NCBI RefSeq assembly: GCF_007670255.1
Contig: NZ_SZVS01000017.1
Coordinates: forward strand, 1 to 53,347
DNA length: 53,347 nucleotides
Direction of reading: 5' to 3'
From: Paenarthrobacter nicotinovorans
GTDB taxonomy: Bacteria > Actinomycetota > Actinomycetes > Actinomycetales > Micrococcaceae
Shown here in pieces: positions 33,320-42,252 of this stretch; position 1 is the first letter of the stretch; each line of letters starts with the position of its first letter. The position numbers were made by a program, and so were the translations under genes. Under the pieces are notes generated by a model. That model saw nothing but the letters and a program-made list of their open reading frames with translations. It was not told the origin of the DNA and did no database searches.

Positions 33320-35551
33320 GTGATTCCCTCCTTGAAACCTGCCATTGACCGCGCCCCCGGAGTCTCCAAAGAGATCGAGGACGCAGCGTGGTATGTGCTC
33401 GGTCCGGCGCTTCACGGCAAACCCTCGGCGCTGGACGGCCGCACACTCACCTGGACTGCGGATGCTGCTGCCGAGCTGCTGGAAAGGCTCGAGCGCGGCG
33501 TTGAGGATTCCAAGGCGCCCATGATGACCAACCTGCGGCAAAACCTGGAAGGCGCCTCCCGGGAAGCCAAGCTGTTGGCCGTGGAATTGTTGTTCCTCCA
33601 GTCGTTGCCGCTGGCCCACGAGGTCAAATCGCTCAGGGTCAAACGCGCCCGCGTGGCCGAGGCGGCGTCCTGGGTTGAGCCACCCATCGAGCTTCCGGAA
33701 GAGCTGTACCAGGGCATGACGGACCACGGCGTGATCCGTGACCGCACTGCCGAGTTCAACTGGACCATCTGGGACCACCTGAAATGGCTGTGCCGCTTCG
33801 TCGCCCACGTGGACAGCCAGAGCACGGAGACCATCAACCGGGCACTGAGCGACCCGCACGCATTCCACGAACTCGCAGCCGCCACCCCGGACGACCAACC
33901 TGCCCTGCGCCGCAGCATCGAGTACCTGGTGTGGCCCAGCTACTTCGAGCCCGTGGTGGCCGACGTGGAACGCCAGGAGATCCGGGACGCCTTTGCCTCG
34001 TTGGTGGGCGGTGCCAAGGGCGACACGGATGAGGACATCACCGCCGACATCCACCGCATCCGCCTGCACTTGGACGAGCAAGCCGGGCAGCGTATCGACT
34101 GGTACGCCCGCCAGTTGGTCAGCCAGTGGCGCAAGGTGGGGGATCCGGGGCGCCGGTCATGGCTGCTGCGCACCCACCACGACAACGCGGAACTGCTCGC
34201 TTCCTGGGTTGCCGAGGAAAAGGCCACCCTGGATGTCCAGCACCTGCGTACTTTGACCGCGGGAGTCACTGCCGGGGTAGTGCAGCACGCAGTGGACGAG
34301 GACTACAAACACCTCGGCTATGTCGAACGCGAAGACATGAAAACGGCCGTGTTCGCCTTCCTCACGGTCATGAAGCCGGGCGACCTGACCTTGTACCAGC
34401 ACGCCGGCCGCGTGCGTGTGGGAGTGGTCCTTGGCGAGCCCGAGCACGACGAGGACAACCGCCGCATCCGCCGCAAGGTCCGCTGGTTCGATGACAGCTA
34501 CGCCATTCCGGAACTGCCACGCCACGCGCAGCGGCAGCTGTCCACCCCCGGCATCCTCGTGGACGTCACCAGGGTCATACAGGCACTCCAGGAACTGCTC
34601 CCCGTGGAGGCCGAAACCGACGGTGAGGACGAGGCCCCGCCGACGGTCGCCGTCGAGGTCGTCCAGCAAGGGTTCCGTCCCCTGACCGAAGAGTTCGCGG
34701 CCTCGCTGCACATGGACCTGGAGCCGCTGCAGGAGATCGCGGAACTGCTCGAAGAGAACCGCCAGCTGGTCCTTTATGGCCCTCCGGGTACCGGCAAGAC
34801 CTACCTCGCCAAGCACTTGGCTGCGGAGCTTGCCGGCGACCATACGGACGAACGCGTGAAGCTGGTGCAGTTCCATCCTTCATACGCGTACGAGGACTTC
34901 TTTGAAGGGTACCGGCCCGACAAGACCGACGACGGCCAGGTCTCCTTCAAGCTCGTGGCCGGACCCTTGAGGCGGCTCGCGGAGGAGGCCGCCAAGCCGG
35001 AGAACGCCCACAAACCGTACTTCCTGATCATCGACGAAATGAACCGTGCCAACCTGGCCAAGGTCTTCGGCGAGCTGTACTTCCTGCTGGAGTACCGGGA
35101 CGACCGCATCTACCTGCAGTACAGCCCGAATGAGCCCTTCAGCCTGCCGGACAACCTGTACATCATTGGCACCATGAACACCGCTGACCGCTCCATCGCC
35201 ATGATGGACGCGGCCATCCGACGCCGCTTCGCTTTCATTGAACTGCACCCGAAGGTTGAACCGGTCCGCGGCTCGCTGCGCCGTTTCCTGGAAGCCCGCG
35301 GCTTGGACACGCTGAACGCGGACCTGCTGGATGCCCTCAACGACGCGATCGACGACTGGGACCGCGACCTCATGATCGGACCGTCGTACTTCATGAAGAA
35401 CGCCGCGCAGAACCCCGCCGGCCTGCGCCGCATCTGGAAGTACGAGCTCATGCCACTGCTGGAGGAGCACTACCACGGGCAACTGAACCGCGCCCAGTTG
35501 GAAGAACGCTTCGGCCTTGACCAGTTGCTGGGACGTCTTGGCGACCGCTAA
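33320..35551 (+). CDS. mcrB: McrB-like AAA+ NTPase of a type IV restriction system
   Basis: A 743-residue protein. The C-terminal third is a McrB-type AAA+ motor: Walker A YGPPGTGKT near 487, FHPSYAYEDFFEGYRP, Walker B FLIIDEMNRANLAKVFGELY, and the hallmark GTMNTADRSIAMMDAAIRRR. Near residues 335-425 is a beta-rich stretch (VMKPGDLTLYQHAGRVRVGV, then RRKVRWFDD) resembling the EVE/PUA-like modified-base readers found at the N-terminus of many McrB proteins. The first 320 residues are helical and unassigned. The start is GTG with only a weak ribosome site. McrB drives translocation for the McrC nuclease, cutting DNA with modified cytosine. The nucleotide (GTP or ATP) is not settled here. Confidence 0.85.
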   Translation: MIPSLKPAIDRAPGVSKEIEDAAWYVLGPALHGKPSALDGRTLTWTADAAAELLERLERGVEDSKAPMMTNLRQNLEGASREAKLLAVELLFLQSLPLAHEVKSLRVKRARVAEAASWVEPPIELPEELYQGMTDHGVIRDRTAEFNWTIWDHLKWLCRFVAHVDSQSTETINRALSDPHAFHELAAATPDDQPALRRSIEYLVWPSYFEPVVADVERQEIRDAFASLVGGAKGDTDEDITADIHRIRLHLDEQAGQRIDWYARQLVSQWRKVGDPGRRSWLLRTHHDNAELLASWVAEEKATLDVQHLRTLTAGVTAGVVQHAVDEDYKHLGYVEREDMKTAVFAFLTVMKPGDLTLYQHAGRVRVGVVLGEPEHDEDNRRIRRKVRWFDDSYAIPELPRHAQRQLSTPGILVDVTRVIQALQELLPVEAETDGEDEAPPTVAVEVVQQGFRPLTEEFAASLHMDLEPLQEIAELLEENRQLVLYGPPGTGKTYLAKHLAAELAGDHTDERVKLVQFHPSYAYEDFFEGYRPDKTDDGQVSFKLVAGPLRRLAEEAAKPENAHKPYFLIIDEMNRANLAKVFGELYFLLEYRDDRIYLQYSPNEPFSLPDNLYIIGTMNTADRSIAMMDAAIRRRFAFIELHPKVEPVRGSLRRFLEARGLDTLNADLLDALNDAIDDWDRDLMIGPSYFMKNAAQNPAGLRRIWKYELMPLLEEHYHGQLNRAQLEERFGLDQLLGRLGDR

Positions 35552-36833
35552 CGCCATCCCCCCGAGGCCGGCAAGGGCACCGGCCAGTGCCAGGAAACCC
35601 ACCACCGGGCCCCGGCATATCGTCATGGACGAGCTCTCCGGCGGGGTGGTGGAAAAACTCGATGCCGAGTCCGCGGCCTTCATCAACACCAGTGGGCTGG
35701 CCAAGGCCTCGCCGATGGGCATGGGCCTGTACCGCATTGAACCCGCGGGCAAGGTGGGCTCCGTGCGGACCGCCACCATCCAGTTGGAGGTCCGTCCCAA
35801 AGACCGGCTGGGCCTGAACCGCCTGCTGTTCCTGCTCAGCTACGCCGGCGACCAAGGCTTCCGCGACCACTCCGTGGAAGCCGTGGAGCACCCGGACCTG
35901 TGGAGTGCGCTCGCCGAGTCCCTGGCCCAGCTGGCGGACAAAGCCCTGAGCCGGGGAGTGCTGCAGGGCTACCTCAACGTGGAGGAATCGTTGCGGACCG
36001 TCAAGGGCCGGATCCGCATCTCGGACCAGATCTCCCGGCGGCCTGGAATGCTGGTGCCACTGGAAGTTTCCTACGACGAATTCACCGAGGACATCGCCGA
36101 AAACCGCATCCTCCGAGCCGCCTTGGAACGCATGGGACAGGTTCCGGGAGTCCGGCCCGACGTCTTGAGCCGCCTGCGGCAGCTTAAGGGAAAGCTCGAC
36201 GCCGTCACCCGCCTCCAGCCCGGTGCGCCGCTGCCGCCGTGGCGGGCCAGCCGCATGAATCTTCGTTTCCATGCAGCGCTTCGATTGGCCGAAGTCATCC
36301 TCCGCAACGGCTCCGCGGAGGCTGGCCAGGGCAAACAGCGCACGGCATCGTTCGTGGTGGACATGGCACAGGTGTTCGAAGAGTTCGTGGGGACCGCCCT
36401 CCGGAGCGCCATGAGCGCTTATCCGGGGGAGATGCGACTCCAGTACGGCGCCCTCCTCAACGAAGCCGTCCGGGATTCCGACCGGTTGACTGTGAGGCCT
36501 GATGCCGTGCATTTCCTGGGCGGCCGCCCCGTGGTGGTGTACGACTCCAAGTACAAAGCGGCGTCCGACGCCGGGGCCTCCCTCAGCGCGGACCACTACC
36601 AGTTGCTGGCCTACTGCACGGCCCTGCGGGTTCCCACGGCCTGGCTGGTGTACGCCGGAGCCGGGGAAGTGAAACTGCGGCGCATCCTGAACACCGACAT
36701 CGACATCGTTGAGTATCCACTGGACCTGTCCCGCCCGCCATCGGAAATCCTGGCAGCCGTGGCTGACCTCGCGGAACAGTCGTGGGGCGAAGTAGTACGC
36801 CAGGCTGTGGCGGGACGCTCGGCGTCGGACTAG
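35517..36833 (+). CDS. mcrC: McrC-like nuclease subunit of a type IV restriction system
   Basis: About 438 residues. The N-terminal part matches McrC (VRPKDRLGLNRLLFLLSYAG). The C-terminal PD-(D/E)xK nuclease reads RPDAVHFLGGRPVVVYDSKY, with Asp near 329 and Asp-Ser-Lys near 343-345. GRIRISDQISRRPGMLVPLE and DEFTEDIAENRILRAAL are typical of the family. It overlaps the end of mcrB by 14-35 nt depending on the start: TTG at 35517 or 35538, neither with a strong ribosome site. The two genes form an operon encoding a complete type IV restriction system. Confidence 0.85.
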   Translation: MTSCWDVLATANAIPPRPARAPASARKPTTGPRHIVMDELSGGVVEKLDAESAAFINTSGLAKASPMGMGLYRIEPAGKVGSVRTATIQLEVRPKDRLGLNRLLFLLSYAGDQGFRDHSVEAVEHPDLWSALAESLAQLADKALSRGVLQGYLNVEESLRTVKGRIRISDQISRRPGMLVPLEVSYDEFTEDIAENRILRAALERMGQVPGVRPDVLSRLRQLKGKLDAVTRLQPGAPLPPWRASRMNLRFHAALRLAEVILRNGSAEAGQGKQRTASFVVDMAQVFEEFVGTALRSAMSAYPGEMRLQYGALLNEAVRDSDRLTVRPDAVHFLGGRPVVVYDSKYKAASDAGASLSADHYQLLAYCTALRVPTAWLVYAGAGEVKLRRILNTDIDIVEYPLDLSRPPSEILAAVADLAEQSWGEVVRQAVAGRSASD

Positions 36834-36868
36834 CCTGAGAAGTACACCGTTCGCCGATAGGAGGCACT

Positions 36869-37123
36869 ATGGCCGGCAAGAAGTCGTGGCGGGATATGAG
36901 CAAGGGGCAGCGCGTATCCGTGGTGCTCAGTGGTGCAGTGAACCTGGCGTTGCTGGTTGCCGCCCAGCGCAGCCTCGGCCGGACTCCCGACTCACAAATC
37001 CGGGGCAAGAAGGCGCTGTGGCGTGCGGCGTCGTTCATCAATTTCTTTGGCCCGGTCAGCTACTTCCTCTTTGGTCGGCGTCGCGAATCCGGGCTGGTAG
37101 GCGGTACACCCGCCACACGGTAG
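36869..37123 (+). CDS. Small PLDc_N-type membrane protein
   Basis: An 84-residue protein with GGAGG before the ATG. It has a basic N-terminus, one helix (VSVVLSGAVNLALLVAAQRS), a polar loop, and a second segment WRAASFINFFGPVSYFLFG ending in RRR. The second part matches the phospholipase D-nuclease N-terminal (PLDc_N) motif, which is a membrane anchor without catalytic residues. It is the last gene before the convergent histidine kinase gene, whose stop codon lies 3 nt away. Confidence 0.75.
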   Translation: MAGKKSWRDMSKGQRVSVVLSGAVNLALLVAAQRSLGRTPDSQIRGKKALWRAASFINFFGPVSYFLFGRRRESGLVGGTPATR

Positions 37124-37125
37124 GG

Positions 37126-38796
37126 CTAGGCGGGCATCTTCACGGTGAAGGTGGTTCCCTGTCCGGGCACGCTTTCCAGGGTGATGGTTCCGCCGTGGGC
37201 TTCGACGATGGCTTTGCTGATGGGCAGGCCCAGCCCGACACCGGGGATGGCGCTTTTACGGACACTTCCGGCGCGGAAGAATTTGGTGAAGGCCTCAGCC
37301 TGTTCTTCTTCGCTCATGCCCATGCCAGTGTCGCTGACCCGGCAGAAGATAAAGTCGTCATCCTCCCAGGCGGCGACTTCAACATCGCCGCCGTCGGGGG
37401 AGTATTTGATGGCATTGGAGACCAGGTTGTCCAGCACCTGGGCCAGGCGGGAAGAGTCCACGCGGGCTTCGAGGGCCTCGGGAAGGTCCATCGAGAGCTT
37501 TATGCCGGCTTTTGCTGCTCGGGGTTCGGCGGAGGTGACACTGCCACGAACGAGCTCCGCTACGTCTGCCGTGTGCCGTTGAATGACGATTTGGCCTGAC
37601 CGCACAGCCAACAGGTCGGACACCAGGGTAAGCAGCCGCTCCGCATTGCGCTTGACGATGTCGAGTTGCTTGCGCGAATGGCTGTCCAAAGTGTTGGCGT
37701 CGTCCAGGATCAGCTCGACGTAGCCCAGGATGGATGTCAGCGGGGTGCGGAACTCGTGGGAGACGTTGGCGACGAACTCGTCCTTGGCTGCCAAAGCGTT
37801 TACGAGGTCGGTGACGTCGCTGAAAACAACCACGGAGCCGGCGAACTTGCCGTCGTCGTCGAGCATGGGGCGGGCGCTGGTGGTGAAGGCCCGCTGCTCG
37901 GGGCCAGTACCAAGCCACACCAATTGGTCGGTGAAGCGTTCGCCCAGGACAGCCCGCCGTACCGGCCGCCGATCCGGAGGGAGGGGCGTCGTCCTGTCCG
38001 TGTCGAAGACCAACAGCTCGGACTCGTTGGGATCGGCATTGTCCGCCGGGGTGGCCAAAGCATGGCTGTGGCGCTGGCGCCGGTTCATGAGGATGTCGTG
38101 CCCGTCGCCGTCAACGGCCACCACGCCTAGAGGCAGGGCTTCCATGACCGTGTTCAGCAAACGTTCCTGTTTGGTGCTGATGTCCAGGGCTTCCTTCAGT
38201 GCCTCATCTTTTTGCTCGAGCGCCCGCTGCTGACGGACCATGCTCAGGGTCAGGACACTCACTGAGACGCCGATGCCAAGGATCAGGATCGGGAAGAGCA
38301 ATGGTTTGGTGAGTGCCTGCTCGCTGACCTGGTCATGGACGAACACCGGGATCCAGACAATACCGAGCGGACCCAAAAAGGACAGTGCTATTGCCAGCCG
38401 CGGGTACAGCCCGGAAGCACACAGCCAGATGACGGGCAACACCACCAGCACACTGAGGCCCGTGAGCGCTTCTTGCCCTCCCTCACGGCCGAAGCCGATG
38501 GACACCATGTCCAGGATCGGGATGGTGAGGAAGCTGGCAAAGGGCAACCTGTGCCAGGGAATCGCAATGCACAGGCCCAAAAGAAGGGCCTGGCTTAGCA
38601 GGAAGACCAGGAACAGCGGGTTCTCAAGGGTGGCGGGGAAAAACAGCCACACCAGAATGGCCGAGATACAGACACACACCGATAACGGCAATTGGCTGAG
38701 GACAACCCGCATCCGCAGGGTATGTTCATGGAACGAGCGCTGAAAAACCAGCAATTTCTTCTTTTCACCAATATCCCACGCTGAGGGTTGGGTCAT
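37126..38796 (-). CDS. Membrane sensor histidine kinase with PAS domain
   Basis: A 556-residue kinase. Six or more helices occupy 30-200, a coiled segment covers 205-235, and a PAS domain spans about 236-325 (LLNTVMEALPLGVVAVDGDG, then FTTSARPMLDDDGKFAGSVV). HisKA has the phospho-acceptor His in NVSHEFRTPLTSILGYVELI near 349. HATPase motifs are LDNLVSNAIKYSPDG, DTGMGM and GVGLGLPISKAI. The membrane part resembles an integral sensory domain. It is divergent from the response regulator gene at 38896 and almost certainly its partner. No strong Shine-Dalgarno is visible before the ATG. Confidence 0.9.
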   Translation of the reverse strand: MTQPSAWDIGEKKKLLVFQRSFHEHTLRMRVVLSQLPLSVCVCISAILVWLFFPATLENPLFLVFLLSQALLLGLCIAIPWHRLPFASFLTIPILDMVSIGFGREGGQEALTGLSVLVVLPVIWLCASGLYPRLAIALSFLGPLGIVWIPVFVHDQVSEQALTKPLLFPILILGIGVSVSVLTLSMVRQQRALEQKDEALKEALDISTKQERLLNTVMEALPLGVVAVDGDGHDILMNRRQRHSHALATPADNADPNESELLVFDTDRTTPLPPDRRPVRRAVLGERFTDQLVWLGTGPEQRAFTTSARPMLDDDGKFAGSVVVFSDVTDLVNALAAKDEFVANVSHEFRTPLTSILGYVELILDDANTLDSHSRKQLDIVKRNAERLLTLVSDLLAVRSGQIVIQRHTADVAELVRGSVTSAEPRAAKAGIKLSMDLPEALEARVDSSRLAQVLDNLVSNAIKYSPDGGDVEVAAWEDDDFIFCRVSDTGMGMSEEEQAEAFTKFFRAGSVRKSAIPGVGLGLPISKAIVEAHGGTITLESVPGQGTTFTVKMPA

Positions 38797-38857
38797 GGCA
38801 CAACCACCACGTGTGCGGAAGAAATTCGGTTCATGAGATCAGCCTAACCATAACGGA

Positions 38858-38863
38858 TATACT
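38858..38863 (+). promoter_or_regulatory. -10 element candidate (TATACT) of the response regulator gene
   Basis: TATACT lies 33 nt before the ATG of the response regulator gene, in a 99-bp divergent region otherwise lacking consensus boxes. No convincing -35 was found. Confidence 0.4.
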
Positions 38864-38895
38864 TCTGAGGTTATCGAAGGGGCTGAGGGGCAGCG

Positions 38896-39639
38896 ATGAG
38901 TGAAGTACGTGTGGGGCTGGTTATCGAAGATGACCAGGATATTCGCGAATTGGTGCGGGTTGTTCTTTCCCAGGCAGGGTTTGACGTTCACACAGCGTCC
39001 ACTGGTTCAGCAGGCGTGACGTATGCCCGCCAGCTCAACCCCGACGTCATCACCTTGGACCTTGGCCTGCCCGACATCGATGGTTTCGAGGTCGCACGGC
39101 AGATCCGCAAGTCCTCGGACGCGTACATCATCATGCTCACGGCCCGTGCCGAGGAGCTCGATACGCTCATGGGCTTGGAAGCCGGTGGCGACGATTACCT
39201 CACCAAGCCGTTCAGGCCGCGCGAGTTGCGCGCGCGTGTGGAGGCCATGATGCGGAGGCCACGGTCGTCGTCGGACGTCAAGAGCGCGCCGGAAGCAGCC
39301 GATCCCGAGCTCGTGCACAACGGCCTGGCCGTTTCAGCCGGTTCACGTACCGCGACGCTGAACGGGACCGAGCTGAAGCTCACCCGCACGGAATTCGACC
39401 TCCTGCTGGCGCTGTTGGAAACCGGCCGGATCGTGCGGACCAAGGCCGATCTTGCACGTCGCCTCCGCAATGAACCGTACGACGTCGGCAGTTACGTCAG
39501 CGACGCGGACGAACGCGCGGTTGAGGTGCACATGGGCAACCTGCGCAAGAAGCTCGGTGACAGCATCCAAAACCCGCGCTGGCTGGAAACTGTCCGCGGT
39601 GTTGGCTACAGGCTCGCGCCCTCGATCCAGAGCAACTAA
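38896..39639 (+). CDS. OmpR-family response regulator
   Basis: A 247-residue regulator. The receiver domain has VIEDDQDIRELVRVVLSQAG, the phospho-acceptor Asp near 55 in ITLDLGLPDIDG, TAR, and the conserved Lys in DYLTKPFRPRELRARVEAMM. The C-terminal winged helix runs from about 140 to 245 (LKLTRTEFDLLLALLETGRI, RRLRNEPYDVGSYVSD, VHMGNLRKKLGDS). An insertion of Asp-rich sequence (SYVSDADERAVEVHMG) is normal for the subgroup. The target genes are unknown. The stop codon overlaps that of the convergent ferredoxin gene by 4 nt. Confidence 0.92.
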   Translation: MSEVRVGLVIEDDQDIRELVRVVLSQAGFDVHTASTGSAGVTYARQLNPDVITLDLGLPDIDGFEVARQIRKSSDAYIIMLTARAEELDTLMGLEAGGDDYLTKPFRPRELRARVEAMMRRPRSSSDVKSAPEAADPELVHNGLAVSAGSRTATLNGTELKLTRTEFDLLLALLETGRIVRTKADLARRLRNEPYDVGSYVSDADERAVEVHMGNLRKKLGDSIQNPRWLETVRGVGYRLAPSIQSN

Positions 39640-39935
39640 ACCCGGGTGGGTTCCGCCTGGATGACCGGGTGGTCCGTCCCGGGCAGCGAGCGCCCGGGGC
39701 CGTCGTCGAAGAATTCCGCATTGGCCCGGACGTAGTCTGACCATTCGTCGGGGACGTCATCTGAGAAGTAGATGGCTTCCACAGGGCACACGGGATCGCA
39801 CGCCCCGCAGTCCACGCATTCGGACGGGTGGATGTAGAGGGAACGCGCGCCCTCGTAGATGCAATCGACAGGGCATTCATTGATGCACGCCTTGTCTTTC
39901 ACATCCACGCAGGGCTGCGCGATCACGTAACTCAT
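39636..39935 (-). CDS. fdxA: Ferredoxin, 7Fe/FdxA type
   Basis: A 99-residue ferredoxin. CVDVKDKACINECPVDC provides the 3Fe-4S set with its spacing, and CVDCGACDPVCPVEAIYF provides the 4Fe-4S set. A C-terminal tail of about 45 residues is typical for actinobacterial FdxA. The ATG lies 6 nt after the aldehyde dehydrogenase stop, with a weak ribosome site, so it is probably translated by coupling as the last gene of the long operon. Usually FdxA is a housekeeping electron carrier near dapC; here it may serve the operon's oxidoreductases. Confidence 0.9.
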   Translation of the reverse strand: MSYVIAQPCVDVKDKACINECPVDCIYEGARSLYIHPSECVDCGACDPVCPVEAIYFSDDVPDEWSDYVRANAEFFDDGPGRSLPGTDHPVIQAEPTRV

Positions 39936-39941
39936 ACTTGT

Positions 39942-41408
39942 CTACACACCCGTGTAGACGGTCTTGCCCCACGTGAAGAAGTCCAGGGCGGACCGACCCT
40001 GTTCGCGGAACGTGTTGGTGGAGGAGTCCTTGACCCCGCCGAACGGTACGTTGAGATCCAAACCTGCGGTGGGCCGGTTGACCTTGACTACGCCGGCCTG
40101 TGCGCGTGCGGCGAAGTCGGTTGCCAGCGCAAGTGAGTCCGTGCAGATGCCTGCTGTCAGTCCATAGCGGGAATCGTTGATGGCGGCCAGGCCCGCTTCG
40201 TAGTCGCGTACCTCGAGCACAGCCACCACGGGACCGAAGATCTCCTCTGTTACCGCGGCGTCGTCGAACGGCAGGTCGGTGAGAACCGCCGCGGGGAAGA
40301 ACAACGCGCCGGTCGGGTCGCCGTCGTAGTTTCCGTGCAGGAGGGTGGCGCCGCGTTCGACGGCGGTACGCACCGCTGCCTGGTCCTGCTCGAATTGCTG
40401 CCTGCTCACCACGGCGCCCATCCGGGTGCCTTCGGTGAGCCCGTCGCCGGTGCTGTATGCGGCCGCTTCGGCCACCAACGAGTCAAGGAACGCCGCACGG
40501 ATCCCCGGGGTCACGTACACCCGGGAGGTTGCCGTGCAGGCCTGCCCAGTCAGCCCGAACGCTCCGGCGGCCACTACTTGCGCGGCCTTGCGGGGATCGG
40601 CGTCGTCCAGCACCAGCACGCCGTTCTTGCCGCCCATTTCCAGCTGCACCCGGGCCCGCCGGGCGTTCAGGATCTCCTGCAAACCCAGGCCCACGTTGGT
40701 GGAGCCGGTGAAGGAGAGCCCGGCGATGCGTGCATCGCGGGACAGTGCGTCACCCACAACGCGGCCCTTGCCATGGACCACGTTGAACACCCCGGCGGGC
40801 AGGCCGGCGTCCTGCAGGGCACGGGCCAGGTGCGTTGCGGACAGCGGAGTCAGCTCTGCCGGCTTGATGACCACAGTGTTTCCGCTGATCAGGGCCGGTG
40901 CGGTCTTCCACGCGGGGATGGCGATAGGGAAGTTCCACGGGGTGATGAGGCCGACCACGCCCAAGGGTTCGCGGCGAGTGGTGATGGTGGTATCCGGGAG
41001 GCCGCTTGGCAGGACTTCGCCCGTTGCCGCCCAGCCGAGGGACCCGAAGAATCGAAGGACATCCGAGGCGCGCTTCACTTCACCCTTGGCTTCTGCCAGG
41101 GTCTTGCCCTCTTCGCGGACCAGGTCCTCGGCGATGGACGCCTGACGTTCGATCAACAGGTTGCCGGCGGCAATGAGGATGGCACCGCGCGACGGAGCAG
41201 GGAGCGCAGCCCAGTGTGGTTGTGCAGCGGCGGCGGCCGTAATGGCGGCATCCACGTCCTCCGTTGTGCCGCTGGGGGACAGGGCTGCGGGTTCATCGGG
41301 CCGTGCCGGGTTCATCCGTTCCGTATCCGCTGATCCGAGCCACTGGCCATTGATGAGGTGCTGAGCGGTGATGGTGGTGACTGTGGTGTCAAAAGCTGTG
41401 GAAGTCAT
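39942..41408 (-). CDS. NAD(P)-dependent aldehyde dehydrogenase
   Basis: A 488-residue ALDH. VGLITPWNFPIAIPAWKTAP and FTGSTNVG mark the Rossmann fold. Glu257 in QLEMGGKNGVLV and Cys291 in GLTGQACTATSRVYV are catalytic. EEIFGPVVAV and NVPFGGVKDSSTNTFREQG complete the fold. The tail NVPFGGVKDSS...FREQG...KTVY is like 2-oxoglutarate-semialdehyde and related dicarboxylate-semialdehyde dehydrogenases. It lies 17 nt downstream of the SDR gene in the same operon, so it probably oxidises an aldehyde made by the DapA-like lyase or the SDR. The substrate is not fixed by sequence. Confidence 0.85.
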   Translation of the reverse strand: MTSTAFDTTVTTITAQHLINGQWLGSADTERMNPARPDEPAALSPSGTTEDVDAAITAAAAAQPHWAALPAPSRGAILIAAGNLLIERQASIAEDLVREEGKTLAEAKGEVKRASDVLRFFGSLGWAATGEVLPSGLPDTTITTRREPLGVVGLITPWNFPIAIPAWKTAPALISGNTVVIKPAELTPLSATHLARALQDAGLPAGVFNVVHGKGRVVGDALSRDARIAGLSFTGSTNVGLGLQEILNARRARVQLEMGGKNGVLVLDDADPRKAAQVVAAGAFGLTGQACTATSRVYVTPGIRAAFLDSLVAEAAAYSTGDGLTEGTRMGAVVSRQQFEQDQAAVRTAVERGATLLHGNYDGDPTGALFFPAAVLTDLPFDDAAVTEEIFGPVVAVLEVRDYEAGLAAINDSRYGLTAGICTDSLALATDFAARAQAGVVKVNRPTAGLDLNVPFGGVKDSSTNTFREQGRSALDFFTWGKTVYTGV

Positions 41409-41424
41409 GGTGGTCCTTAATGGG

Positions 41425-42252
41425 TTAGAGGCTTCGGATCAGGCCGCCGTCGCACCTGAGTGCGACTCCGGTGATGTACGACGCCGGCGCGCTGCATAGA
41501 AAGGCGGCGGCGGCGCCGAACTCGGCGGGTTCTCCATACCGGCGGGCGGGAATGGTCTTGCGGGATTCGAGCTGGATGTCCTCCAGGGTGGTGCCGCGGC
41601 GCTTGGCAGCGGCTTGGTCCAGCTGTGTCACGCGGTCGGTGGCAATACGACCAGGTAGGAGCAGGTTCACGGTGACCTCGTCCAACGCGACCTCGGCAGC
41701 GAGGGTCTTGAGGTAGCCGGCCAAGGCAGCGCGTCCGGTGTTGGAAACGGCCAGGTTGGGCAGGGGAGCAGTTACTCCGCTGGAGCCGATCGCGAGGATG
41801 CGGCCCCAGCGGCGTTCCCGCATGCCGGGCAGCACCCGCGAAACGAGGGCATGGTGTGGCTTGACCAGGAGGTCGAACGCAGCGGCCATATCCTCCGAGG
41901 TCAGGGTTGCGGCCGCGCCCGGCTTGGGTCCGGGCCCGTTGAGGACCAGGATGTCGATCGGCCCGAGGTTGGCTACGGTTTGGTCCACGGCGGATTCGAT
42001 GCCCTCCGGTGTGCCGAGGTCCGCTTCGATCGCGACCGCGTCAAAGCCGCTGCTTCCCAACGATCCGATGCCCAACGTTCCCGTCCCGTAGGCTGCCTGA
42101 AGTTCGGCAACAATCTCCTTGGCACGGTCCCGGCGTCGCCCGACCACCGCCACCCGAACGCCTTCGGCAGCGAGCGCCCGCGCCACGGCCAGTCCCAGTC
42201 CGCCAGTGGATGCGGCTACGAGTGCTGTCTTTCCTGCAATTCCGAGGTCCAT
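41425..42252 (-). CDS. Atypical short-chain dehydrogenase, BKR-like without catalytic Tyr
   Basis: A 275-residue SDR from the ATG at 42252. This ATG shares its first base with the stop codon of the upstream lyase gene (TGATG). The cofactor site reads ALVAASTGGLGLAVARALA and VLNGPGP. At the active site, IGSSGVTAPLPNLAVSNTGR shows Ser but no Tyr in the YxxxK position: it reads SNTGRAALAGYLKTLA, with Thr/Gly where Tyr should be, and Lys not in the right register. This matches the BKR-like SDR subgroup with a degenerate catalytic tetrad. It may bind substrate without standard reduction, or use another residue. Confidence 0.85.
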   Translation of the reverse strand: MDLGIAGKTALVAASTGGLGLAVARALAAEGVRVAVVGRRRDRAKEIVAELQAAYGTGTLGIGSLGSSGFDAVAIEADLGTPEGIESAVDQTVANLGPIDILVLNGPGPKPGAAATLTSEDMAAAFDLLVKPHHALVSRVLPGMRERRWGRILAIGSSGVTAPLPNLAVSNTGRAALAGYLKTLAAEVALDEVTVNLLLPGRIATDRVTQLDQAAAKRRGTTLEDIQLESRKTIPARRYGEPAEFGAAAAFLCSAPASYITGVALRCDGGLIRSL

